The notes under the pieces: model-generated
What the model was told of the DNA's origin: nothing
Seen by the model: only the letters and a program-made list of their open reading frames with translations
Databases searched by the model: none
Translations under genes and position numbers: made by a program
Shown here: positions 1 to 7,633 of the stretch, piece after piece
Layout of the letters: each line of letters opens with the position of its first letter
Numbering within the stretch: position 1 is the stretch's first letter
Assembly (NCBI RefSeq): GCF_023015625.1
Contig: NZ_JALKAH010000003.1
Location: 434,001 to 498,000 of the forward strand
Length of the DNA: 64,000 nt
DNA from: Yoonia sp. F2084L
GTDB taxonomy: Bacteria > Pseudomonadota > Alphaproteobacteria > Rhodobacterales > Rhodobacteraceae
Reading direction: 5' to 3'

Positions 1-358
1 GCTGCACCAATTGATCATAGAACATATGCGGCAGGCGGACCCGATTGCGTACCAGAGCCAAATAACCCTCTTCGATAGACCCAGCGTCAAGTAGCGTATC
101 GCGCAAGGTCAACAGAAAGTCCCAGTTTTCACGCGCGTCGGCGTCTTGCATATTGGCCCGTTCCATCACGGTCACCGGCGCACGCGGCGTTTCCAGCAAG
201 CGCACATGCAGGGCACGTTCTGCGGCGCAGGCTTCTGGGGGTGGGACAATTTCAGGACGGGCCAGCCACGCGAGGATCAACTCATCCGTCACCTGCATAC
301 GGCCTTCTGCATCAAGCCGCGTCATATGGTGGCCGGAGGCAACCCAGAATTCTCTCAT
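1..358 (-). CDS. DUF6352 family protein (3' part cut by window edge)
   Basis: The reading frame is open from an ATG at 358 down to base 1, so 119 codons are visible and the C-terminus lies outside the window. It starts MREFWVASGHHMTRLD and continues as an acidic, mostly helical soluble protein with no signal peptide or membrane segment. The start overlaps the stop of the upstream gene by ATGA, so the two are probably translationally coupled. I recognise the order biotin/lipoate-ligase-like, DUF6505, DUF6352 from other Rhodobacterales, where it sits near formate dehydrogenase genes. The function is unknown, and the family name comes from context and remembered sequence rather than a search. 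Confidence 0.72.
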   Translation of the reverse strand, partial: MREFWVASGHHMTRLDAEGRMQVTDELILAWLARPEIVPPPEACAAERALHVRLLETPRAPVTVMERANMQDADARENWDFLLTLRDTLLDAGSIEEGYLALVRNRVRLPHMFYDQLVQ

Positions 359-912
359 GGCGCGTCCTTCTCTTCGACAAGTGCCGCAAGATCAAAACTC
401 TCGTCCTCGTCGGTTTCAACCATATGAAAGGCTTTGTCGTGACCACCCAGATAGTCCGCCGAGAAGGCCGTCGTGTCACGCGGCTTCAGGGTACGAAACT
501 GTTCTCTGATACCGCTTTGATCTTGCGTACGGTGCAGCGCGATCAATGTCCCCTCGCTATGACCACGGCACAAGTCCTCTGCCAGCGCCACCTCTTCGGC
601 AGCGGCAGGACGGGCGGTTGCTACATCAGGCGCACCCAATTTTTCGACAAACTGCCGGGCCAATGTTTCAATGACCTCTTCGCGGTCTTCGGCGCGGGCG
701 AAGGTCACAGTGACCAAGGTTGACCAGCCGAAACTGTCAGCACCCAGAAACCCCGACCGAAAGGCGATCTGTTCCTTCCGGCTCAGGCTTTCGGCATTCC
801 GGCCAGCGAATAGGAATGTTCCGGGCACGGCCCATTCGCCGGGGCGCGCGGCAGGTGCAAAAATCACGTCGTCCGACCGATCAAGCTGGATAGTCCTGGG
901 CAAGCGGATCAT
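355..912 (-). CDS. DUF6505 family protein
   Basis: This encodes a 185-aa soluble protein starting MIRLPRTIQLDRSDDVIF and ending in an acidic tail rich in Asp and Glu. No signal peptide, membrane segment or catalytic motif is visible. It is the middle gene of a three-gene minus-strand unit. Its ATG overlaps the stop of the biotin/lipoate-ligase-like gene upstream, and its stop overlaps the ATG of the DUF6352 gene downstream, both as ATGA. Such tight coupling suggests the three products work together in fixed proportion. The family assignment rests on remembered sequence and gene order, and no biochemical role is known to me. Confidence 0.72.
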   Translation of the reverse strand: MIRLPRTIQLDRSDDVIFAPAARPGEWAVPGTFLFAGRNAESLSRKEQIAFRSGFLGADSFGWSTLVTVTFARAEDREEVIETLARQFVEKLGAPDVATARPAAAEEVALAEDLCRGHSEGTLIALHRTQDQSGIREQFRTLKPRDTTAFSADYLGGHDKAFHMVETDEDESFDLAALVEEKDAP

Positions 913-1655
913 AGCTTTGGACCTGTTTCATTGCGCCACGGGGTCATGGTCACTGCATCTTTCAACGCGACAAGGCCATCCGCGGTCTGCAAATCACCGT
1001 CCATGGTGATGGTGCCTTCGTTTGCCAGCTTGCTGCTGTATTGCGCAGCTAATGGTTCAAACCCGCCATGCGCCATCCGGTCAAAATTCAGCATCAGATA
1101 GGAGGCAAAGCTTTCCAGGATCGCCGGTGGGTCTTCAAACTCTTCCTCCTTTAAAGACAGCGAATCTGGCTGATTGCCCGGCGCTGACAAATGGTCGCGG
1201 TCCGCAATCAATTCGACCCCCAGCACCATCCAGTCTGGAATATCATCCTCTGCGGTATCCGGGGCCACGCAAAGCCGCATACCACCAAGCCGCGCACCAT
1301 CAAGGCGCACTTCACCCGGCCAGCCAAACCCGACCGCGCGTTCAGGCGGGCAGTGCGCTGCAATCGCATCGCCCAAACCCAACATACCCAGAATGAACGC
1401 TTTGCGCGCTTGCGACAAAGGCGTTTCAGGCTCAAGCACAACCGCAAAATCAAAACGCCCCGGCCCCTTCTGACCGGCGCTTGCATGCCACACAAGCGTC
1501 CCCGCCCCATGTTCAGGTGCCAGGCTGATGGCATGGTCAAAAGCATCCCCCTGTGCAAGCCAATGCGCTGTATAAGGCGGAGGAAGCAAAAGCGCACGGG
1601 GCGCGGTAACATCATCGAGCACTGCGGCTTGTCCTTGCATCGTCGTTTGTTTCAT
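909..1655 (-). CDS. Biotin/lipoate--protein ligase family protein
   Basis: This encodes a 248-aa cytosolic protein related to the biotin/lipoate ligase fold. The N-terminal part carries a ligase-like core (ALLLPPPYTAHWLAQGDAFD, later GTLVWHASAGQKGPGRFDF and a GFGWPGEVRLDGARLGG stretch resembling the ligase strand-loop region). The C-terminal part resembles the small DUF4444 domain. The G-rich nucleotide loop of true BirA enzymes is not convincingly present, so it may transfer a different group. I chose the ATG at 1655, with a GGGGGGAAAGAG stretch upstream. The frame stays open to 1727, but that would run almost into the divergent ferredoxin gene. It heads an overlapping unit with DUF6505 and DUF6352. 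Confidence 0.72.
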   Translation of the reverse strand: MKQTTMQGQAAVLDDVTAPRALLLPPPYTAHWLAQGDAFDHAISLAPEHGAGTLVWHASAGQKGPGRFDFAVVLEPETPLSQARKAFILGMLGLGDAIAAHCPPERAVGFGWPGEVRLDGARLGGMRLCVAPDTAEDDIPDWMVLGVELIADRDHLSAPGNQPDSLSLKEEEFEDPPAILESFASYLMLNFDRMAHGGFEPLAAQYSSKLANEGTITMDGDLQTADGLVALKDAVTMTPWRNETGPKL

Positions 1656-1732
1656 TCGATTGTAATGCTCTTTCCCCCCACTACAAGTGCGGTCGGGGTC
1701 ATTCAAAACTGCTCGATTGGACCACAAAACCC

Positions 1733-3748
1733 ATGACCAAAGCGACTTCAGGCCGAACTGTCCTTACATGCACTTGTGAAAACACCATGTCACCCGATGA
1801 AAGTGCGCTGGCCAAAGCAGGGTGCGGCGGTGCCGCGTCGGTCAACCAGCTTTGTCGCGCAAATCTCGATCATTTTCGCGCAGCCTTGGCGGAAGGTTTT
1901 CCCGTGACGGTTGCCTGCACGCAAGAGGCGCCGCTCTTTTCTGAGATCGCCGCAGACGAAGCCCCCGATGTGTCTTTATCCTTTGCAAACATTCGTGAAA
2001 CGGCAGGTTGGACAGCGCAGGCTGACACCAGCGGGCCAAAGATGGCCGCCATGGTTGCCGCAGCCTCGGTGGACCCGGCCCCTTTTGGTGTGACCACTTT
2101 GGAAAGCAACGGTGTGACCTTGATCCTTGGTCGCGATGAAACCGCGCTTGAGGCCGCAGCGACCCTTGCTGATCATCTCGACATTACGGTGCTGATGCAG
2201 CCCGGCGTGGCCATTGTCCCACCGGCGCAAACACGATTTCCGGTCCTGCAAGGCCGCATCCGTTCGGCGACGGGCCACTTGGGCGCATTCGTCTTGACGG
2301 TCGATGATTATGCGGCACCCTCGCCGTCGTCTCGGGATGTGTTGAAATTTGAAACAGCGCGGGATGGTGCGGTTTCACGGGCTGATCTTGTAGTTGATCT
2401 GACCGGGGGGCGACCGCTTTTTACAGCCCATGATCTGCGGCCCGGCTATTTGCGCGCCGATCCTAAGGACACCCCGGCTGTTGCCGCCCTCATCGCTGAG
2501 GCGGGTCAGATGGTTGGGGCCTTTGATAAGCCCGTTTATATCGACTTTCTGGCTGATCTTTGTGCGCATTCCCGCAATGAGATCACCGGCTGCACCCGTT
2601 GCCTTTCGCTTTGCCCCACCGGGGCGATAACGCCTGATGGTGATAGCGTTCAGATTGATCCGGCTATTTGCGCCGGATGCGGTCAATGTGCCGCCGCTTG
2701 CCCCACAGGGGCTGCCAGCTATGCGCTGCCTGATGTGGCCACGGTCGCGACCCGTCTGCGCGCAGCGCTGAAGGCGTGGCATGCGGCTGGCGGCACTGTG
2801 GCGCCAGCGATCCTCCTGCATGATGCAGACCACGGAGAGCCTTTGATCAACGCATCAGGCCGTTTTGGCCGGGGCTTGCCCGCGCATGTCATCCCCATCG
2901 GCCTGAACGAAATCACCCAAGCCGGACCTGAAGTATTGGCTGCGGCCTTTGCATATGGTGCTGGTGCGGTTGCCCTTCTGGCGCGGGCCCGACCGCAGCA
3001 CGATATCGAAGGGTTACGCGCGGGCATAGATCTGGTGGCCAGCGTCGGATCGGCCATGGGCCATGGGCCGATCACGCTGGTCGAAACGGACGACCCGGAT
3101 GCTTTGGAAACAGCGTTGGAGGCCATGCCTCGCAGCCCCGTGTCGGCAACCCCGTCCAGCTTTTTGCCACCCACCGATAAGCGCGGGCTTTTGGTTATGG
3201 CATTTGCGGAAATGAACCGTGCCGCAGCACAGCCTGTACAAAACATGCCTTTGCCTCAAGGCGCGCCGTTTGGGCGCGTGCATGTGGACACAGATGCCTG
3301 CACGCTGTGTCAGGCATGCACCGGGGTTTGCCCGACAGGTGCACTTCTTGATAATCCCGAAACACCGATGCTGCGGTTTACAGAAAGCGCATGCGTGCAA
3401 TGTGGCCTTTGTGCCGCTACATGCCCCGAAACAGCGATCACTTTGACACCGCAGATTGATTTTCAGGCGTGGGAAACACCACGTCAGATCCTGCATGAGG
3501 AACCGCCCTTTTGCTGCACAAAATGCGGCACGGCTTTCGCCACGCGCTCAGGGATTGAGCGTGTTCAATCGCGTCTGGCGGATCACTGGATGTTTCAGGG
3601 CGATACGGGTGCCGAGCGCATGAAGGTGCTCGCAATGTGCGAAGATTGCCGGGTTGAGGAAGTTGTCAACCAAGGCTTTGATCCGCATGATGAGACGACG
3701 CGAAAAGTGAGAACGCGCGCTGACTACGCGGACGATGACAAAAGCTGA
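1733..3748 (+). CDS. 4Fe-4S binding protein, multi-cluster ferredoxin
   Basis: This 671-aa iron-sulfur protein carries two pairs of ferredoxin-like motifs. The first is CTRCLSLCP near residues 287-294 with CAGCGQCAAACP near 313-323. The second is CTLCQACTGVCP near 523-533 with CVQCGLCAATCP near 554-564. A C-terminal Cys set (CCTKC near 594, CEDC near 638) could hold a further metal or cluster, and the N-terminus has CTCE plus more Cys residues. There is no signal peptide, so it is probably cytoplasmic and electron-carrying. It is divergent from the ligase/DUF6505/DUF6352 unit. In related genomes this protein neighbours formate dehydrogenase and its maturation genes, which suggests an electron-transfer or assembly role there; that link is inference. 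Confidence 0.85.
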   Translation: MTKATSGRTVLTCTCENTMSPDESALAKAGCGGAASVNQLCRANLDHFRAALAEGFPVTVACTQEAPLFSEIAADEAPDVSLSFANIRETAGWTAQADTSGPKMAAMVAAASVDPAPFGVTTLESNGVTLILGRDETALEAAATLADHLDITVLMQPGVAIVPPAQTRFPVLQGRIRSATGHLGAFVLTVDDYAAPSPSSRDVLKFETARDGAVSRADLVVDLTGGRPLFTAHDLRPGYLRADPKDTPAVAALIAEAGQMVGAFDKPVYIDFLADLCAHSRNEITGCTRCLSLCPTGAITPDGDSVQIDPAICAGCGQCAAACPTGAASYALPDVATVATRLRAALKAWHAAGGTVAPAILLHDADHGEPLINASGRFGRGLPAHVIPIGLNEITQAGPEVLAAAFAYGAGAVALLARARPQHDIEGLRAGIDLVASVGSAMGHGPITLVETDDPDALETALEAMPRSPVSATPSSFLPPTDKRGLLVMAFAEMNRAAAQPVQNMPLPQGAPFGRVHVDTDACTLCQACTGVCPTGALLDNPETPMLRFTESACVQCGLCAATCPETAITLTPQIDFQAWETPRQILHEEPPFCCTKCGTAFATRSGIERVQSRLADHWMFQGDTGAERMKVLAMCEDCRVEEVVNQGFDPHDETTRKVRTRADYADDDKS

Positions 3749-3760
3749 TCAGATTATCGA

Positions 3761-4321
<561 letters not shown>

Positions 4322-4335
4322 AGGCGACTTCCTTT

Positions 4336-5724
4336 ATGACCAAATCCGCAAACACAATGTGGGGCGGGCGTTTTGCCGCCGGACCAGACGCGATTATGGA
4401 GGCGATCAATGCCTCAATCGGGTATGACCGTCGTCTTGCGCCGCAGGACATTGCAGGTTCACGCGCCCATGCCGCCATGTTGGCCGCCACAGGCATCATT
4501 AGCGATAACGATGCAAAGGCGATCCGGGAAGGCCTGCTCACCGTATTGTCAGAGATTGAAACCGGGGATTTTCCGTTCTCGACCGCATTGGAAGACATTC
4601 ATATGAATGTTGAGGCCCGGTTGCGTGATTTGATTGGTGAACCTGCGGGGCGGTTGCACACCGCCCGTTCGCGCAATGATCAGGTGGCCGTCGATTTCCG
4701 CCTTTGGGTCCGTGATCAGTGTGATCAGGCTGACGAGGCGCTCGCAGCACTCTGCCGAGCGCTTCTCGCGCAGGCCGAGGCTGGTGCGGATTGGGTGATG
4801 CCCGGCTTTACCCATTTGCAGACAGCGCAGCCTGTCACATGGGGCCATCATATGCTGGCTTATGTTGAGATGTTTGCGCGGGATCGGTCGCGGTTTGCCG
4901 ATGCGCGCGCGCGAATGAATACCTCGCCTTTGGGGGCTGCTGCCCTTGCGGGTACGTCTTTCCCGATTGATCGCCAGATGACCGCCACGGCGTTGGGCTT
5001 TGATCGCCCGATGTCGAATTCTTTGGATGCTGTGGCGGACCGCGATTTCGCATTGGAGTTTCTGGCCTCTGCCAGCATCTGCGCGATGCACCTGAGCCGT
5101 TTGGCCGAAGAACTGGTGATCTGGTCCTCGGCCCAGTTCCGCTTTGTGAAGATGTCGGACAAGTGGTCCACCGGGTCATCCATTATGCCGCAAAAGCGCA
5201 ACCCGGATGCAGCCGAGTTGATCCGCGCGAAGATCGGTCGGATTTTCGGGGCGAATGTCGCGCTGATGACGGTGATGAAGGGCCTGCCGCTGACCTACTC
5301 CAAAGACATGCAGGAAGATAAGGAACAGACCTTTGATGCCGCCGATAACCTGATGCTGGCACTGGCGGCGATGACGGGGATGGTCGCCGATATGACGGCA
5401 GAGCGGGACAACCTGAAAGCCGCAGCCGCTGGCGGATTTTCGACCGCAACCGACCTTGCCGATTGGCTGGTGCGCGAACTTGGGCTACCTTTCCGGGACG
5501 CGCATCATGTGACCGGGTCTTTGGTGGCGATGGCAGAGGGCAAAGATTGTGATCTGCCTGACCTGACGCTGGCTGACATGCAATCGGTTCACGATGGCAT
5601 CCGTGCGGATGTGTTTGATGTGCTGGGGGTTGAGAATTCGGTGGCATCCCGGACCAGTTTCGGAGGGACCGCACCGTCACAGGTCCGCGCCCAGGTGGCG
5701 CATTGGAAAGAGGTTTTGAAATGA
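4336..5724 (+). CDS. argH: Argininosuccinate lyase
   Basis: This encodes a 462-aa fumarase-superfamily enzyme that splits argininosuccinate into arginine and fumarate, the last step of arginine synthesis. The superfamily signature [12 protein letters not shown] is intact, as are the MWGGRF start region, the [13 protein letters not shown] segment and [13 protein letters not shown] chose the ATG at 4336 ([11 protein letters not shown]); the frame is open further upstream, but that part overlaps the divergent TlpA-like gene and matches no family sequence. The stop overlaps the ATG of the small lipoprotein gene, starting a tight run toward lysA. Confidence 0.96.
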   Translation: MTKSANTMWGGRFAAGPDAIMEAINASIGYDRRLAPQDIAGSRAHAAMLAATGIISDNDAKAIREGLLTVLSEIETGDFPFSTALEDIHMNVEARLRDLIGEPAGRLHTARSRNDQVAVDFRLWVRDQCDQADEALAALCRALLAQAEAGADWVMPGFTHLQTAQPVTWGHHMLAYVEMFARDRSRFADARARMNTSPLGAAALAGTSFPIDRQMTATALGFDRPMSNSLDAVADRDFALEFLASASICAMHLSRLAEELVIWSSAQFRFVKMSDKWSTGSSIMPQKRNPDAAELIRAKIGRIFGANVALMTVMKGLPLTYSKDMQEDKEQTFDAADNLMLALAAMTGMVADMTAERDNLKAAAAGGFSTATDLADWLVRELGLPFRDAHHVTGSLVAMAEGKDCDLPDLTLADMQSVHDGIRADVFDVLGVENSVASRTSFGGTAPSQVRAQVAHWKEVLK

Positions 5725-5894
5725 AGCGTATTGCATTGATCTTGACGGTGGCTGCACTGGCCGCCTGTGGTGCGGATGGCGCGCCGTTCACTCCAAACGC
5801 CAATGTCGGACTGAGCGTTGGCAGCAATGGTGTCAGCACCGGCGCGAGCGTTGGGGCATCGAACGGGAATGTGTCTGTTGGTGTAGGTTTCTGA
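5721..5894 (+). CDS. Small predicted lipoprotein, 57 aa
   Basis: This 57-aa protein has a lipoprotein signal: [20 protein letters not shown] with lipobox LAAC, so processing would leave a mature peptide of about 40 residues. The mature part is low-complexity, built from Gly, Ser, Asn and Val with recurring VGxxNG and SVG units, and ends in an aromatic residue (GVGF). I chose the ATG at 5721, which overlaps the argH stop as ATGA. The gene ends sharing one base with the next start. A comparable small gene sits between argH and lysA in related genomes. No function can be assigned. Confidence 0.8.
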   Translation: MKRIALILTVAALAACGADGAPFTPNANVGLSVGSNGVSTGASVGASNGNVSVGVGF

Positions 5895-6229
5895 TGCGTA
5901 TCGTGTTCCTCTTGCTTGCTATTTGGGGCGCTATCCATCCGATGTATTACTTCATCACGTGGTTTCAGGCCGAAGGCTGGGACATCATGGCGATGGTGGA
6001 CGCATGGCACGTGAATGCGGCGACAAGTGGTTTGGTTTGGGATCTAACAATTGCGGCTGTTAGCCTCACGGTTTGGATACTGTATGAGGCTATTCGCAAC
6101 AAAAACTGGCTCAGCCTTGTGGCGATTCCCGCGACCTTTTGCATCGGCGTCAGCTGTGGCTTGCCGCTTTACCTCTATCTGCGCGACCGGATCGTCTATG
6201 CAAAGGACAAGCATAGGGTGCGCGTTTAA
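5894..6229 (+). CDS. DUF2834 domain-containing membrane protein
   Basis: This is a 111-aa inner-membrane protein with about three hydrophobic segments: residues 1-20 ([20 protein letters not shown]), about 45-65 and about 72-92. The spacing and the Trp/Tyr-rich first helix fit DUF2834. It starts on the last base of the upstream stop (TGATG), so it is coupled to the lipoprotein gene and through it to argH. The charged C-terminus (RDRIVYAKDKHRVRV) should face the cytoplasm. The function is unknown. Confidence 0.82.
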   Translation: MRIVFLLLAIWGAIHPMYYFITWFQAEGWDIMAMVDAWHVNAATSGLVWDLTIAAVSLTVWILYEAIRNKNWLSLVAIPATFCIGVSCGLPLYLYLRDRIVYAKDKHRVRV

Positions 6230-6303
6230 GCGCAGCAAATCAGGGTTGGTCTTTGCCCGCGATCTGATATGTCCAAGTCTGGTTTTGGACAAGGATCGCA
6301 GGC

Positions 6304-7572
6304 TTGGATCATTTTCTCTATCGCAATGGCGCGCTTTATGCCGAAGACGTCGCCATATCTGACATTGCGGCAGCTGTTGGCACGCCGTTTTATGTCTATT
6401 CCACTGCGACCCTGAAACGCCACTTCACGCTTTTTGATGAAGCGCTGGATTGGGCCGAACATCTTGTGTGTTTCGCGATGAAATCCCTGTCAAATCAGGC
6501 CGTCATCAAGGTTTTGGGTGATGCGGGCGCGGGCATGGATGTGGTGTCTGGCGGCGAGTATATGCGCGCCAAGGCCGCTGGCGTGCCTGGTGACAGGATC
6601 GTATTCTCTGGTGTTGGCAAAACCGCCGATGAAATGCGATTGGCCATTGAAGGCGGCATCCGCCAGTTCAATGTCGAAAGCGAGCCCGAGATGGTCGTGC
6701 TGGATCAAGTGGCGCAATCACTGGGTGCCGTTGTCCCGATCACGATCCGGGTGAACCCGGATGTTGATGCAAAGACTCATGCGAAAATCGCCACTGGCAA
6801 GTCTGAAAATAAGTTTGGCATCCCGATAAGCCGTGCGCATGACGTTTATGCGATGGCGGCATCCTTGCCGGGGCTGAAAGTCGTGGGCATCGACGTGCAT
6901 ATCGGATCGCAACTGACGGAATTGGCACCGTTTGAGGCCGCGTACAATAAGGTTGCCGAGCTGACCGAACAACTGCGCGCCGAAGGGCACGAGATCAAGC
7001 GCCTTGATCTGGGCGGCGGTTTGGGCATTCCCTACGCCCGCTCAAACGAGGCTCCACCGCTGCCGACCGATTATGGTGCGCTGATCCAGCGCACCGTTGG
7101 GCATCTGGGCTGCGAGATTGAGATTGAGCCGGGCCGCCTGATTTCGGGCAATGCGGGCCTTATGGTATCCAAGGTAATCTATGTGAAATCCGGTGAAGAC
7201 CGCGAGTTCCTGATCCTTGATGGTGCGATGAATGATTTGATTCGCCCTGCAATGTATGAGGCATGGCATGACATCGTGCCGGTGATCGAGCCTGCCCCAG
7301 GCGCAGCGCCAGCGCGCTACGATATCGTGGGCCCGGTTTGTGAAAGCGGTGACACCTTCGCAAAAGGCCGCGATATGCCTGCCGTGAAAGCCAATGATCT
7401 GGTCGCCTTCCGTTCTGCCGGGGCTTATGGCGCGGTGATGTCGTCAGAATACAACTCGCGCCCGCTCATCCCGGAGGTGCTTGTTGATGGCGATCAATTT
7501 GCAGTTATCCGCCCACGCCCTACCTATGAAGAGATGATTGCACGCGATACGCTGCCTGCGTGGTTAGAATAA
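6304..7572 (+). CDS. lysA: Diaminopimelate decarboxylase
   Basis: This 422-aa fold-III PLP enzyme decarboxylates meso-diaminopimelate to lysine. The PLP lysine lies in CFAMKSLSNQAV. The glycine-rich phosphate loop DLGGGLGIPY, the EPGRLISGNAG segment and the C-terminal CESGDTFAKGRDMP and GAYGAVMSSEYNSR motifs are intact. The start is TTG at 6304 (MDHFLYRNGALYAED, a typical family N-terminus), with AAGGA ending 8 bases upstream. It follows DUF2834 after 74 bases that contain a weak hairpin (GTCCAA/TTGGAC) and no clear terminator, so co-transcription with argH is plausible. Confidence 0.95.
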   Translation: MDHFLYRNGALYAEDVAISDIAAAVGTPFYVYSTATLKRHFTLFDEALDWAEHLVCFAMKSLSNQAVIKVLGDAGAGMDVVSGGEYMRAKAAGVPGDRIVFSGVGKTADEMRLAIEGGIRQFNVESEPEMVVLDQVAQSLGAVVPITIRVNPDVDAKTHAKIATGKSENKFGIPISRAHDVYAMAASLPGLKVVGIDVHIGSQLTELAPFEAAYNKVAELTEQLRAEGHEIKRLDLGGGLGIPYARSNEAPPLPTDYGALIQRTVGHLGCEIEIEPGRLISGNAGLMVSKVIYVKSGEDREFLILDGAMNDLIRPAMYEAWHDIVPVIEPAPGAAPARYDIVGPVCESGDTFAKGRDMPAVKANDLVAFRSAGAYGAVMSSEYNSRPLIPEVLVDGDQFAVIRPRPTYEEMIARDTLPAWLE

Positions 7573-7633
7573 CAGACAACCACCGCGCGCCGCAGAAAAT
7601 AGGAGAGGCCCGCTGAATAATCAGCACGACCCG

